Shown piece by piece: positions 20,160-30,478 of a stretch of DNA of 64,000 nt. The notes below the pieces were generated by a model that did not search any database, was not told where the DNA came from, and saw only the letters and a list, made by a program, of their open reading frames with translations. Position 1 is the first letter of the stretch. Each line of letters starts with the position of its first letter. The position numbers were made by a program, and so were the translations under genes. Source of the stretch: Heligmosomoides polygyrus polygyrus (lineage: Eukaryota > Nematoda > Chromadorea > Rhabditida > Heligmosomidae); assembly GCA_947396885.1 (NCBI GenBank), contig OX377202.1:10230001-10294000 (forward strand), given 5' to 3'.

Positions 20160-20940
20160 TCGGTACGTTATCGTGCGGCGCTTCACACAACGTCGCGAAA
20201 GAATGACACGAGCAGATGGCACCGTGACGGCCACTTCCTTGTCGTCGGCGTGTCTACAGAGCTCCCACGGAATGGGACGAGGAAGCTGCTGCCGGCGGTG
20301 GTGGTGTCGTTTGCAGTTTCGCCAGGCCGTGTCGAAAACCCAGCAGCCAGTCGGCCTGTTTGCTCGTGTGGCCGGGGTTTATCTGGAATAAGATGCTTTT
20401 TCTCCGTTCGCCGGCATCGATTCGGCCCCGGCCGTCTTTTTTCTTGGCTCTTTCCGCTTTTTCCCGTCGTATCGTCGTCGTCGCTCTCCAGCAGCCATCC
20501 GGCTCTCTCGATTTTTTTCCGACACGCTGCTGGTCGGACGCGCTCCCGTCGTCCTGTACTGCTTCGTCTACGCGGTGGCTGAGGCCTCGTTGCCACGCAG
20601 TTTTATTTCGCTCGTCGGGGCTTTCGCCGCCGCCACCGTCTGCGCACGTCGTCGTCGACGAAGACGACGTCCGACGTCTCCTGTCGCATCGCACTGCACC
20701 CGCCGCCGCTCCGCGACAGCCTCGGAAAAACCCCCACCCTCCGCTCTCTACACGACGGTTTTCAGCCGCAATTTCTGACGTTTCTGACGTCATCGTCCGA
20801 GCTCCGTCTGTGCAGGGGCCTATCCCTCGCTGCACTGTGTGTCTGTCTGAACCTAGCGGCGCCGACGTCGATGCTGCTGCTGGCGCTGCGCTGACCACGA
20901 AGAGTCTGAGCGCCGCACGGTTAGTACGCGAGAGGAGGTG
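20160..20940. other. GC-rich island with long open frames
   Basis: An 800-bp GC- and CpG-rich island with GTCGTCGTC-type triplets. Open frames exceed 190 codons on both strands (20360-20941 plus, 20254-20898 minus). Both are low-complexity (Ser/Pro/Arg or Gly/Arg/Ser) and mutually exclusive. It could be a promoter with a first exon, but no domain or convincing splice site settles strand or product. Confidence 0.35.
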
Positions 20941-21904
20941 ATCTTGTCTTTTGGGCTTCAGAATCAGAAGGTATACAGCTCCTTACCGGCTTTAAAGACG
21001 TTCGTGTCGTTAGTTCACTAACTGTCTTCAGGAACTATCATTACAACTAATTCATCACGACTGGGCGTGTACAAGGGGCGTGTGCATGGGTGGGACCATT
21101 CAACAACAGGTCTTGCTGGGTAACGTAAGAGACGTAGTGGGAGTACACGCCCACAAACACCCCGGATCACCGTCAAGATTCCAGAACATTCCTAAAGTCA
21201 AATATTAAAAAATAGGCAAAATTCAGGAGTTTATTTATTTTCACACTATAGTGCAGCTAAAAAAATGTTACGCGCATACCGTAAATCGCAGGACAAATCT
21301 GGTAAGAATTAAGTAATTGCATAAAAGGGAGCTATCCTACTCGGAGGGGGCACCGCAGAAAAATGAAACAAGCACAATCGCTTAACGTGTGGTTCATTTA
21401 AAATAATGCCTTTTCAATTTTACTTTCGTTTTCAGCAGGAATACCGGCATAGCTACCTTCCTTTTAGGATGGATTCATTGAAAGAAATCAACAACACAAA
21501 CTAAAGCAACTAGCTAACTAACTAGCTAACGTCTTTCCCATTAAGAAGTGATGTCAAAAGTTCAATTCTAGAAGAAATCCATTGAGTTGCGCAAGAAAAT
21601 CTTACAAAAAGGGAAAGTACATATACAGGGACGGACAAGATGATACTAATAGACCCCGGTGCAAAATTATAAGTTCATTCCCCGATTTGTCCATTAGTAC
21701 TCGAAGAACCCGCTGCCGAGGCTCAATGATGTTACCATTGCGTTTCTCGCTGTCGAAAACCTCTGTAAAAGCTTTCTAAACAGGTTACCTTATCAGTGCA
21801 AGGTACCACGAACTTATATTGAAGATGTAACTAATGGAGACCGGTGCAAAATATAGGCTCACTTCATAAAAAGCCTGACTAATCACAAAAGTACCAGACA
21901 ATGT
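20941..21904. other. unassigned sequence
   Basis: No gene or repeat is recognised. Confidence 0.35.
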
Positions 21905-22745
21905 AAGATTATTACTTCGCCACGTCATCTTTATTGTAAACAACATCGAACCTTCTATTTGGCCTGCTACTGATAAAGGATAAAGGATAAAGGACGACGT
22001 TATTCAATCCTCTCTGGGATGCGCCACGCATTCTACTTCTACGAGATGTCGTGGAGGCGTGTTGAATGCATATTTGGCCATACAATGACTTGCGGTGGCC
22101 AGCCGATGTACAAGTCAGTGCTTTATCCTTCTCAGACAAGTCTGGCACCAATTCACCGACCCCGGAGGGATGGAAGGCTTGGTTGGCCTGGGCGGGAAAT
22201 CCGAACCAGGTACCTGGTATCGGGTGCAGGCGACAGCCGGCGCCTCCTCCGACTGCGCTCCACTCGCCCTGCTACTGATAAGGTTATCAAAAACAGTTTG
22301 CTCCACATTGGTCCACGTCAAGTATGGCATTCTTCAGGTCAGAAACCGAAGTATAAGTGGTTCCATTTTTGTACACTTTGTGTACAAGAATGCCCCACAA
22401 ATTTTGTATCAGGTTGAGATCTGGAGAGCAGCTAGGCCACTCCAAAAGTTGAATTCTGTTGAAGCCAATCTCCAGTTGACTGTAATTCGTGTATGGATGC
22501 ATTATCTTGTTGGAAAATATGGTCGTGCCTACGAAATCTTCTGAAGTGTGGCAGAAGGTGATCTCCGAGCAGTTTCTGGTAGCCTTCACTGCTCATCCTA
22601 CACGAGACGAACTCCAAGGCAACAGGTCCATATCCAGAAAAAGTAGCCCAAACCATGGGACTTCCATCGTGAAAGTTGCACTTGGAGAATAGTCGCACTT
22701 TCTTCTCCAGATCTCGCCAGCCTGTACCCGTCGGGACCAACAACA
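21905..22745 (-). pseudogene. Tc1-type transposase C-terminal half, split by a SINE
   Basis: The minus strand encodes VRLFSKCNFHDGSPMVWATF, IFQQDNASIH (second catalytic Asp) and EWPSCSPDLNLIQNLWGILV (third acidic position), typical of Tc1/DD34E transposases. The C-terminus resumes beyond the SINE insertion (21977-22267) as PNRRFDVVYNKDDVAK. Frameshifts are present. The 5' end stops at about 22745, where mariner sequence of the same orientation begins. Confidence 0.85.
21977..22267 (-). mobile_element. SINE-1 inserted into Tc1
   Basis: Flanked by the perfect 14-bp duplication CCTGCTACTGATAA (21963-21976 and 22268-22281). Removing the SINE and one duplicate rejoins the Tc1 frame between NLISSR and PNRRF. 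Confidence 0.93.
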
Positions 22746-23446
22746 TCCCCTATTCGGCAGATGCTATCGGGCAAAAGAATCGAGCTTCTTCTGTTGAACA
22801 ATGCTGCCTGGAATCAACGCAATTTTCGATGCGTTTCGTCGATTTCCTTACAGTAGGACTCTGCTGCGATCGTTCGGCCTGGTGCCAACAAGTTGTAGTG
22901 GATCACACCAGCCGCCGACCACCACACAGTGACCATTACATTTTTTCTCTGTCAAAGAATGTGTGGTCCTCTCAGAGTATCAAGGAACTGATTCTCCTCA
23001 ACGGTTTTTGGTGGAGGTTCGCCTTTGGAAAATGCCTAGGAGGTTCGTCAGCGGTTCAACAACTGTCAGGAGCGTTTCCTGTTATCACACAGAATCCACT
23101 TTTTATCGCAAGTGATTATTCGGTCCAAAGACGAAATCTCGAAGCGTGATAATTTCTGCTGCTCACTCTACTCATTGGACACCCACTTTTCGAGTATTTT
23201 CACCTTTCCAAGGCGTATCGAAGCATCGGCAACGGCAGTTTTACCGACGTCTAGCTCCTCCGCGGTCCCGCGAACTGTTTGGGATGGTTCAGCTTCCACC
23301 AGTTCCTTCAACTCGTCGTCCAGGATGGCTCTAGGTCGACTGCTACGGGGGATACCTTCGAGGGCTGAAATCTCCAGTCCGAAATTTACTGAACCACTGG
23401 CGCAAGCTGTCTCGGCCGCGGACTGTCCCAATTTAAATTTGAAATG
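22746..23446 (-). pseudogene. mariner transposase relic, truncated at both ends
   Basis: The minus strand reads EGIPRSSRPRAILDDELKEL then VEAEPSQTVRGTAEELDVGK (DNA-binding region), ITCDKKWILCDNRKRS (first catalytic block), NVMVTVWWSAAGVIHYNLL, and RRSSILLPDSICR where HDNAR would normally stand. It then joins Tc1 sequence. The second catalytic block is degenerate and stops interrupt the frame. The N-terminus is cut off near the Penelope-like repeat at 23456. Confidence 0.8.
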
Positions 23447-23455
23447 AAATATGGT

Positions 23456-24166
23456 TCATGTGACTGCTCGAAACTCGAAGTTGATGTTTATTGGTGACAA
23501 CGTTTCGGGCATAAGCCCTTCTTCAGGTCTAAATACAATACTGCTACTTGACACATACACACAGTAAAGCGGCAAGAAATACGGACCTGGGATCCACGAC
23601 GGATTAAATGGGTGAGGGAAGGGCCAAGGTCTTCTTGAACGTTGGTTGGCCAGAAGTGCAGGGGTGCTCGGACTCTTTATATATGGTCGAGTCGTGACTA
23701 GTCATTTATATGTCACGATGGTCTTCAGCGGTCACGTCGCTAGCCCCTATAGAGTGATAAGACTCATCGCATACTTCATTTCTTCCCTATTGTTAATCGG
23801 TGGCTCCCAGTGTTTTATTTCTAGCGCTTCCTTGATCTTCCTCTCTACTGGGAGGAAGAGGACTAGCGACGTGACCGCTGAAGACCATCGTGACATATAA
23901 ATGACTAGTCACGACTCGACCATATATAAAGAGTCCGAGCACCCCTGCACTTCATTTCCGGCCAACCAACGTCCAAGAAGACCTTGGACCTTCCCCCCCC
24001 CCCCCCCTTTTAATCCGTCGTGGATCCCAGGTCCGTATTTCTTGCCGCTTTACTGTGTGTATGTATCAAGTAGCATTATTGTATTTAGACCTGAAGAAGG
24101 GCTTATGCCCGAAACGTTGTCACCAATAAACATCAACTTCGAGTTTCAAGCAGTCACATAAATCGA
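23456..24166. mobile_element. Penelope-like element termini in inverted arrangement
   Basis: Two arms of about 290-300 bp are inverted repeats (23456-23743 and 23863-24166). Each carries CTGAAGAAGGGCTTATGCCC with GAAACGTT and AATAAA near the outer end. The 119-bp spacer encodes, on the minus strand, INNREEMKYAMSLITL and a stop, resembling the C-terminus of a Penelope-like GIY-YIG protein. GAAATATGGTTC is repeated at 23446-23457 and 24202-24213, a possible target duplication. The right arm has a 15-C run (23993-24007). It resembles the inverted terminal-repeat configuration known for Penelope-like elements, with nearly all the body lost. Confidence 0.7.
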
Positions 24167-24213
24167 AGAGAGAATATGAAGCTCAGGGAACCATCCATTT
24201 TGAAATATGGTTC

Positions 24214-24600
24214 GTAATTGCTCCTTCAACATACTTCAAGAAGCCCTTCAAGAACAGAAATATAAAACAACGTTGGAACATAAATTATTTGGTCGCATAG
24301 AGCGAAAAATTCTGTACAGAAAGTGACATTAATGCGCAATGCCATTTGAACTTTCGCTTCATAATAGACGAATAAAAAATAGTGGCACAAAATGCTGAAA
24401 ACCTTTCGGGCAACCTAATACCTGCTGCCAGTTGTTAAGGTAAAGGATCTGCGATTATTTGGATTCTTCTTTGTCTGTGAGTTTTGTACAAGGAATACTT
24501 CACTGTTAAGACTAAGATTTCGGAAATTCCATGCAAACGTGAAAATCTTAGAACAGTACAGAAACTTAGTTTATTGAGATTTTCAGAAAACGAGGATAAA
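24214..24600. other. unassigned sequence
   Basis: No gene or repeat is recognised. Confidence 0.35.
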
Positions 24601-24603
24601 GTA

Positions 24604-24720
24604 GAAGCTGTCACAACGATGTTTTGTTGCGATCAAAGCTTCCAAGCGCCATGCGGGACTCGAACCCGCACCTTCCTCTGACCGGGCGGGAATGCTCTAC
24701 GCCATTACACCACCGGCGCC
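24604..24720 (-). mobile_element. SINE-2 (second tRNA-derived family), tRNA-like head
   Basis: On the minus strand a 76-nt tRNA-like head spans 24720 to 24645: GGCGCCGGTGGTGTAATGGC, then GGTGCGGGTTCGAGTCCCGC and closing GGCGC. The acceptor and T arms pair well. It continues into the family tail GATCGCAACAAAACATCGTT. The same head and tail recur at 26026-26188, so this is a dispersed family and not a single-copy tRNA gene. Confidence 0.75.
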
Positions 24721-24954
24721 TGTCAGAGGAAGGTTCGGTTCGAGTTTCTTCAGTACCTTTATTGGCAGCTAAGATATCACTTTTGAAAGAGTGCTTTCAT
24801 TTTTTAGGGCACCCTGTACAACGAAGCGCGGTGATCAGTCTCTAATAAAGAGGGGATACTATCTCGAAGATTATGTAGAAATGAGGTAGTGTTAGGATGC
24901 GTTTAATAGAGAAAACGAAGAAACGAAAATAATACCATTTTGTTAATTGTAAAT

Positions 24955-25231
24955 GGGACGCGTGTAGCACAGTCGGAGGCGGTGCCAGCAGTCACGTGCA
25001 CCCGATACCAGGTTCCTGGTTCGGATTTCCTGCCCAAGCCTACCAAACGTTCCACTCCTGCGGGGTCAGTGTAGCAGGCTTGTCTAGGAAGCATAGACTT
25101 GTTCATCGACTAGCCATCGCAAGTCATTGTATGGCCAACTACGCATTCAAATCGCCTCCACGACATCCTGTAGAAGTAGAATGCATGGCGTATTCCAAAA
25201 AAAGATTGAGCAACGCCGTCCTTATCCTTTA
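24955..25231 (+). mobile_element. SINE-1, full length
   Basis: Head GGGACGCGTGTAGCACAGTC, B-box-like GGTTCGGATTTCCTGCC, body and GTCCTTATCCTTT tail in plus orientation. Moderately diverged; no clear target duplication. Confidence 0.85.
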
Positions 25232-25369
25232 TGCTTCAATCTTTCTTTACAAAACCCTTACTCCTACTAGCATCTAATGGTTTTAAAGAGTGCGTGCCCG
25301 ACTTGGATTGAGTTTATTCGAGGCTCAAACGATAGAGCCTCCCGACGATTGCATTCACCATATGTGTCC

Positions 25370-25680
25370 CTTCCAAAAGACAAGCTCGTCGAATTTCGAG
25401 AATCGGCGACGCTTTCTCATTGGCCAGGCTATGGAAAATTTAGTTGGCCGGCTACTGCAGACACCGGCTGGGCGACAGTCGTCACCGACTGGATTCCGTG
25501 GAATATTATAGATGTGGTCGGACTTCTTCGTGAACGAACGATATGCCGCTCTTCTCTTGCCCTTCTCATGCGAACAGGGTCTACTGAGCTACTCTGACAC
25601 GCGACATGGACGAATAGGGACGTTGCTGGAGCCCGCTCAAGCAATTCGATGACCAACGAGACGACAGGTGATACAGGTGA
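25370..25680 (+). pseudogene. RTE-type LINE 3' fragment, decayed
   Basis: The plus strand contains GDSRHRLDSV (compare the DWIPRDV region), CGRTSS, ATLTRDMDE and [16 protein letters not shown] in shifting frames. It ends ACAGGTGATTGTAAAAAA, which parallels the RTE end at 19600-19620. Confidence 0.65.
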
Positions 25681-25710
25681 TTGTAAAAAATAGAGATCTC
25701 TACAGAATCG

Positions 25711-25914
25711 AAACGATTCAAAGCAGTTTCTTTAAGCCTCAAGTGACTGGTGTCGAGGTTGTAAGCTGTCATAACGATGTCTTGTTGCGATCGAAACTTC
25801 TAGCGCCAGGCGGGACTCGAACCCGCACCTCACTCACCCTCAGATCGTTGTGACAGCTTACAACCTCGATACCAGCCACCTGAGGCTTAAGGAAACTGCT
25901 TTGAATCGTTTCTA
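25711..25914. mobile_element. two SINE-2 pieces in inverted orientation
   Basis: 25711-25830 is a minus-strand SINE-2 tail plus the T-arm half of its head (GCGGGACTCGAACCCGCACC). 25846-25914 is a plus-strand tail (CGTTGTGACAGCTTACAACC to GAATCGTTTC). The junction lies within the tRNA-like head. The tails are nearly perfect inverted repeats and could fold. Confidence 0.75.
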
Positions 25915-26025
25915 TCAAGACCATCAGCTTAGCTGGTTCCATGCTGATATCAGCAACCAGCTCATCCCGGATACGGGTGAGCGCTGATCGGTCCCACGAA
26001 GTGTGGATGTTGCGTTCAATCAAAC

Positions 26026-26188
26026 GGCGCCGGTGGTGTAAAGGCGTAGAGCATTCCCGCCAGGTCAGAATTATGTGCGGGTTCGAGTCCCGCCTGGCGC
26101 TAGAAGTTTTGATTGCAACAAAACATCGTTCTGACAGCTTATACTTCGATACCAGCCACTTGAGGCTTAAAGAAACTGATTTGAATCG
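26026..26188 (+). mobile_element. SINE-2, near full length
   Basis: The tRNA-like head at 26027-26100 (GCGCCGGTGGTGTAAAGGCG to GGGTTCGAGTCCCGCCTGGC) is followed by a tail of about 90 bp ending TTAAAGAAACTGATTTGAAT. The anticodon stem does not pair cleanly, so it is not called a functional tRNA. Confidence 0.8.
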
Positions 26189-26336
26189 AGGATAAGGTAG
26201 TTATTTTTGGACGCCGACCTAGGCGGACCGAATAAAGGAGGAATGATAACGGTCAATGTTAGTCAGCCCTTTAAAGGATGCACCATGAGTTCTATTAGAA
26301 GTGATACCATGGAGCAGTTTAAATTCATATCTGACC

Positions 26337-26765
26337 GTTTGGCGCGTGGTAGCGCAGTCGAAAGAGGCGCCAACTGTCAGGTACTTCCCGAAACGCAGTC
26401 CTTGGTTCGGGTCCCGCGCGTGACATTCAACCCTCTCATCCCTCTGGGGTTGGAGGAATGATGCCCATCATTCCTAGAATTGCTCATTTGTTGGCCACCA
26501 CAAGCCATTGTGTAGTGCGAACGACCATTCAGATTACCTAGTATAGAGGTAGAGAAGACGAGGGAAGAAGGGCGGCGTTAATTATTCCCCGTTTGGCGTT
26601 CCAGGAGATGGATAACGTAGTGTCTTATCCTAGCAGAGAAGTCTGACATCAACCTTCCAACCCCAAAGGCTGGAACGCTAGAATGTCGCGGGTATGATGC
26701 GAACCAAGGAGAATGATTCGGCGCGTGCATACACTACCGTCGGCGCATCCCCTGGGTAGCAAGTC
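26337..26765. mobile_element. two old SINE-1 copies, head to head inverted
   Basis: 26337-26540 (plus) starts GGCGCGTGGTAGCGCAGTCG and keeps the B-box-like GGTTCGGGTCCCGCG and a GTTGGCCACCACAAGCCATT body. 26560-26765 (minus) keeps AGAAGTCTGACATCAACCTT and CCCCAAAGGCTGG body words. Both are far more diverged than neighbouring copies. Confidence 0.55.
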
Positions 26766-27033
26766 ATTGCCAGCGCTTAGACCTTCCTAGGTCTTTTAAC
26801 ACCCGTTTGCCTATTGAATAGTGAATATGTAGTTCATAGGGTTAAATTCCTAAAGCTCATAGTAACAGCCGGAATCTCAGGATGGCGTAAAGATCTAGAT
26901 GTAAAGACGGTGATTAGGTTGCAAGGTATCAAAGCTGTTCGCTAGCAGTGCACAACGATTTCCTTAGGTATCAGTTCGCCTCCCTGTCGCTAGCCTATTC
27001 CTTCTCTTGAAGTCACTTCATTATGCACGGGAT

Positions 27034-27290
27034 ATGGATAAAGTCTAAAGAACGACGTTAGTCTGACACTGTCAGGAATGCGCCACGGATCCTTCTTTTC
27101 TGAGATGTCGTGGAGGCAATTTGAAGTGCCGATGTACAGGTCTGTGTTTACTCCTTCCCAAGCAAGTCTGGCACCAATCCACCTATCCCGGAGGAATGGA
27201 AGATTTGGTTCGCGGGTGGACGGGTTTGAACCAAGAACCTTTCTGCATGCACGCGACACTCGCTGCCTTTTTCGACTTCGCTACGATGAA
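27034..27290 (-). mobile_element. SINE-1, diverged
   Basis: Tail side GGATATGGATAAAG, then ATGCGCCACGGATCCTTCTT, GATGTCGTGGAGGC, AAGCAAGTCTGGCACCAATC and GGGTTTGAACCAAGAACC follow the family order on the minus strand. Confidence 0.7.
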
Positions 27291-27532
27291 CCGTTCACTA
27301 TATACTGACTCACTCAACCGTTCACTATATCGTATGCCGATTAGGATACTCGTTTTCTCAAACCTTGAATAGAAGGATTACGCGAATAATGGCATTTTTG
27401 AAAAGCCCGAGTCAGGGGATGATTCAGATGAAGGTCAGATTTTCACTAGAACAGATTTTCGGATGATTCAAATCATGAATTACTCTTCGGTTTTGACACC
27501 GGCTATCCGATTCGGGTACTATACCAGCGGTA

Positions 27533-27676
27533 CTACATAACTTTAACAGAGAAGTCACAGCGGGAAACTCAGATAGCGTGGCTTATCAGGCGATATGGTG
27601 AGCGATAAGCCGCGTTATCTGAGTTTTCCGCTGTGAAATCTCTGTTAAAGTTATGTAAGTCGTTGACGAATCCGAC
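27533..27676. mobile_element. fold-back MITE, GATTCATCAACGA family
   Basis: Long inverted arms: TACATAACTTTAACAGAGA with CACAGCGGGAAACTCAGATA on the left, TATCTGAGTTTTCCGCTGTG with TCTCTGTTAAAGTTATGTAA on the right, then GTCGTTGACGAATCCGACTC. The arms match those of 7988-8122. The left outermost end is degraded. Confidence 0.7.
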
Positions 27677-27872
27677 TCCAGATCAGGTTTTTAGATCAAA
27701 ATCAGTTGTTTGAGTCACCCAAATATAGAGTCTGGTGAAAGTCACCCGTAATTGAATCATCTTAAGCTCTGGCCTTTCCAAAAATTTCATTTCCTCCACT
27801 TATACAGGCTTTGTAAAAATTGACGGATCCGAATTATCCGAAACGTCGTCGAATCCGATGTCTAGTTCATAT

Positions 27873-28159
27873 AAAGGATAAAGGACGGCGTTATTCAATC
27901 CTCTTTGGGATACGCCACGCATTCTACTTCTACGAGATGTCGTGGAGGCGAGTTAAATGCGTATTTGGCCATACAATGAGATGCGGTGGTCAGCCGATCA
28001 ACAAGCCAGCGCTTTTCCATCCCAGACAAGTCTAGTACCAATTCACCGACCCGGGAGGGATGGAAGGCTTGGTTGGCCTGGGCGGGAAATCCGAACCAGG
28101 AACCTGGTATCGGATGCAGGCGACAGCCGGCGCCTCCTCTGACTGCGCTCCACGCGCCC
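27873..28159 (-). mobile_element. SINE-1, full length
   Basis: Complete tail (ATAAAGGATAAAGGACGGCG), body and head ending CACGCGCCC. Well conserved. No clear target duplication found. Confidence 0.88.
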
Positions 28160-28614
28160 GTTGACTATGTAGTCGTGCATAAATTTCTAGTAAACGACTG
28201 CAGAGTCGAGGCCTAGCTGGTTTCTGCTCCGTGATCTCGCCTCTTTCCTCCTCTCCAGCTAAATGTCGCTCTAGGCGTAATAAGCTTGGCAAAAACTCTC
28301 TCGGTGACCTTCAGAGCAGATTGGCATAGTAGCAGATTAATGTATCTTTCCTGGAAAGCCAGACCTTTGCTAGTGCGCCGGAACGACTATTCCTTCCCAA
28401 TTTTTCCAAAGTGCGCCATTTAGTAGACGGAAAAAACTGCACATAGAAATGTTCTCATTCACCTCTAAGGTTAACAAATGCTCTTGGAAGACTTTCACGT
28501 ATTTAGGTTGAGAGAATCTGTTAGGAGCCTTGAGGATAAAGGTATTGTGAATGGCATTAGACTGAGCTCATGGAAGGTGAATCACAGCAGTTCTAAACAC
28601 ATTTTCTATTTTTC

Positions 28615-30478
28615 GTCGAACTGGACACTTTTCAAATCAAGCTGGACACTCTTCTAAGCTAGTCGACGACCTTTGAAATCAAAGCGAATTCTTCCAAATC
28701 GAGATGAGCTTTTTCTTCATTACACTAGAGGCTCTCCAAAAATGTTCGAATATTTTTTCAAGGAAAGTTTTAGTTTTACCTCCTCTGAAGTTTTAATCTA
28801 CTTCCCAGTAAGAGAAAGTTTGAAATTTCATGAAAATTTTATTTTTGGGTGAAAACAATGATTTAAAGCTTGTTTTGAAAAGCAGGCCGACAGCCATTTT
28901 ATATTGCCGAAACAGAGATTGCGCCATGCCGCCGTCCAAAACTTTGCGATTTTTATTCGTTTGATAGAAAAATTTCTGTTTGCATGCAGTTCCACATCTG
29001 CAAGCGGTGCAACATAGAAAGTTGTAGAAGTCATGACTTTCATGCTGCATGTAGGCAGTATTTACACTATCAATCAAATAAACATTACGACTTGCTTTCC
29101 GAGTGCATTGCGCAATCCAGTCTTTTAATGCACTACTTGATTACTATCTTGTTGCGCTTCGAAGCAAAATTTAATTTATTATCTTTTTCTCAAAAATTAT
29201 AATTTTTATAAAGCTATTACACTTGTTGGGACAGCTGAACTAAAAAAAATTCAAAGAAAGTTCTACCTTATTTTTCTTGAACAAAAAAATATTCTAACTA
29301 ATTATTATAATTATTTAGCCGATTTCTCGTCGAATTGAACACTTTAAATCAAGCTGCACACTCCTTTAAGCTAATCTGGCGCTTTTGAAATCGAAGCGAA
29401 CTCTTCCAAATCAAAATGAGCTCCTTTTACATTGAACTAGAGACACTCCAAAAAAGCTAGAAAAACTTTTTGTTAAGGAAATCCCTTATTATAACTTTTT
29501 TGAAGCTTTAACTCACCTATCAAATAGGTGAACATTTTTTGATATTATAAAAAATTTCATTTTTAGAGAGAAAATTATAGTTTGAAGTTTCTTCTAAAGT
29601 GTAGGAAGGCGGCCATTTTTTAGTGCCAAAAAGATTGCGCCGTGCCCTTGTCCAAGATATCGCGATTATTATTCGATTGATGGCAGAATTACACTCTTCT
29701 AAGGTTAAACTACAGACTGAATAAGATGGTTAAAACAGTTTTTGTCTGAGGAAAATTTGGTGCAACTTTCTTTAAAATAGTTTAGTCTACTTGTATAAGA
29801 CTACTGATTTTATAATTTTTTTAATTTTAGAAAAAAATAATCGTTTTGAATTTATTGTAAAGCACAGCGAGGCAAGCATGTGGCGCATTGAAAACTAGAT
29901 TGCGCCATGCACTCAAAAAAAGTTCGCACCAACGTGTACCGGATTGATAGCACAAATGTCACTTACGTGAACCATCAAAGTGAGGATGTATGTCTGTGCT
30001 CTTTACAGTTGTTTTTGTTGAATTGTTAACAGTTATCAAACTCTAAGAAAACGGAAATTCTGCATTAATCAAATGAATTTTGCGACGTATTGGATGAGGG
30101 CATGGCGCAATATTTTTTATTTTAAAAATGGATGCCTTCCTGCTCTTTAAAACAAGATTTAAGCATTTATTTTTCTTGAGAACAAAAAGATTAGATATTT
30201 ATAAAAGTTCAAAAAGTTAGTTCACTTATTGGGTAGACTAAATCTTTAAAGAAAGTAATACTAAAATTTTCCTTGAACCAAACATTATTCTAACCTTTTT
30301 GAATAGTATTTAATTTAGTGCAGAAGATGCTCGTTATAATTTGGAAGAATTCGGTTTGATTTCAAAAGTCTTAAGCTAGCTTAGAAGACTGCCCAATTCG
30401 ATTTGAAAAGTGCCCAATTTGATGCGAAAAATGTCCAATTTGATTTGAAAAGTGTTCAGTTTGATGTGAAAATGGTCT
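28615..30478. mobile_element. AT-rich fold-back element cluster with subterminal repeats
   Basis: The left arm begins TCGAACTGGACACTTTTCAA and contains ATCAAAGCGAATTCTTCCAA. The right end contains the complements, TTTGATTTGAAAAGTGTTCA. A second left arm starts near 29331. Core modules of about 150-165 bp, bounded by TTTTTATTCGTTTGATAG and CTATCAATCAAATAAA, occur at about 28945-29090 and, more degraded, at 29940-30100. Several diverged insertions of one family appear superposed. No protein is encoded; it is probably a non-autonomous DNA element. Confidence 0.6.
30386..30478 (+). repeat. subterminal 20-22 bp tandem repeats
   Basis: CCAATTCGATTTGAAAAGTG, CCAATTTGATGCGAAAAATG, CCAATTTGATTTGAAAAGTG and TTCAGTTTGATGTGAAAATG follow one another at 20-22 bp spacing. 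Similar units lie at 32755-32830 and 40200-40262, and their complements in the left arms. Confidence 0.7.

Noticed and set aside
20254..20941. Open frames of 214 and 193 codons on opposite strands
   Set aside because: Both are low-complexity and overlap completely, with no domain. Kept only as a GC-rich island.
26027..26100. Functional tRNA gene
   Set aside because: Acceptor and T arms pair well, but the anticodon stem does not, and the sequence is the head of a dispersed repeat with a constant tail.
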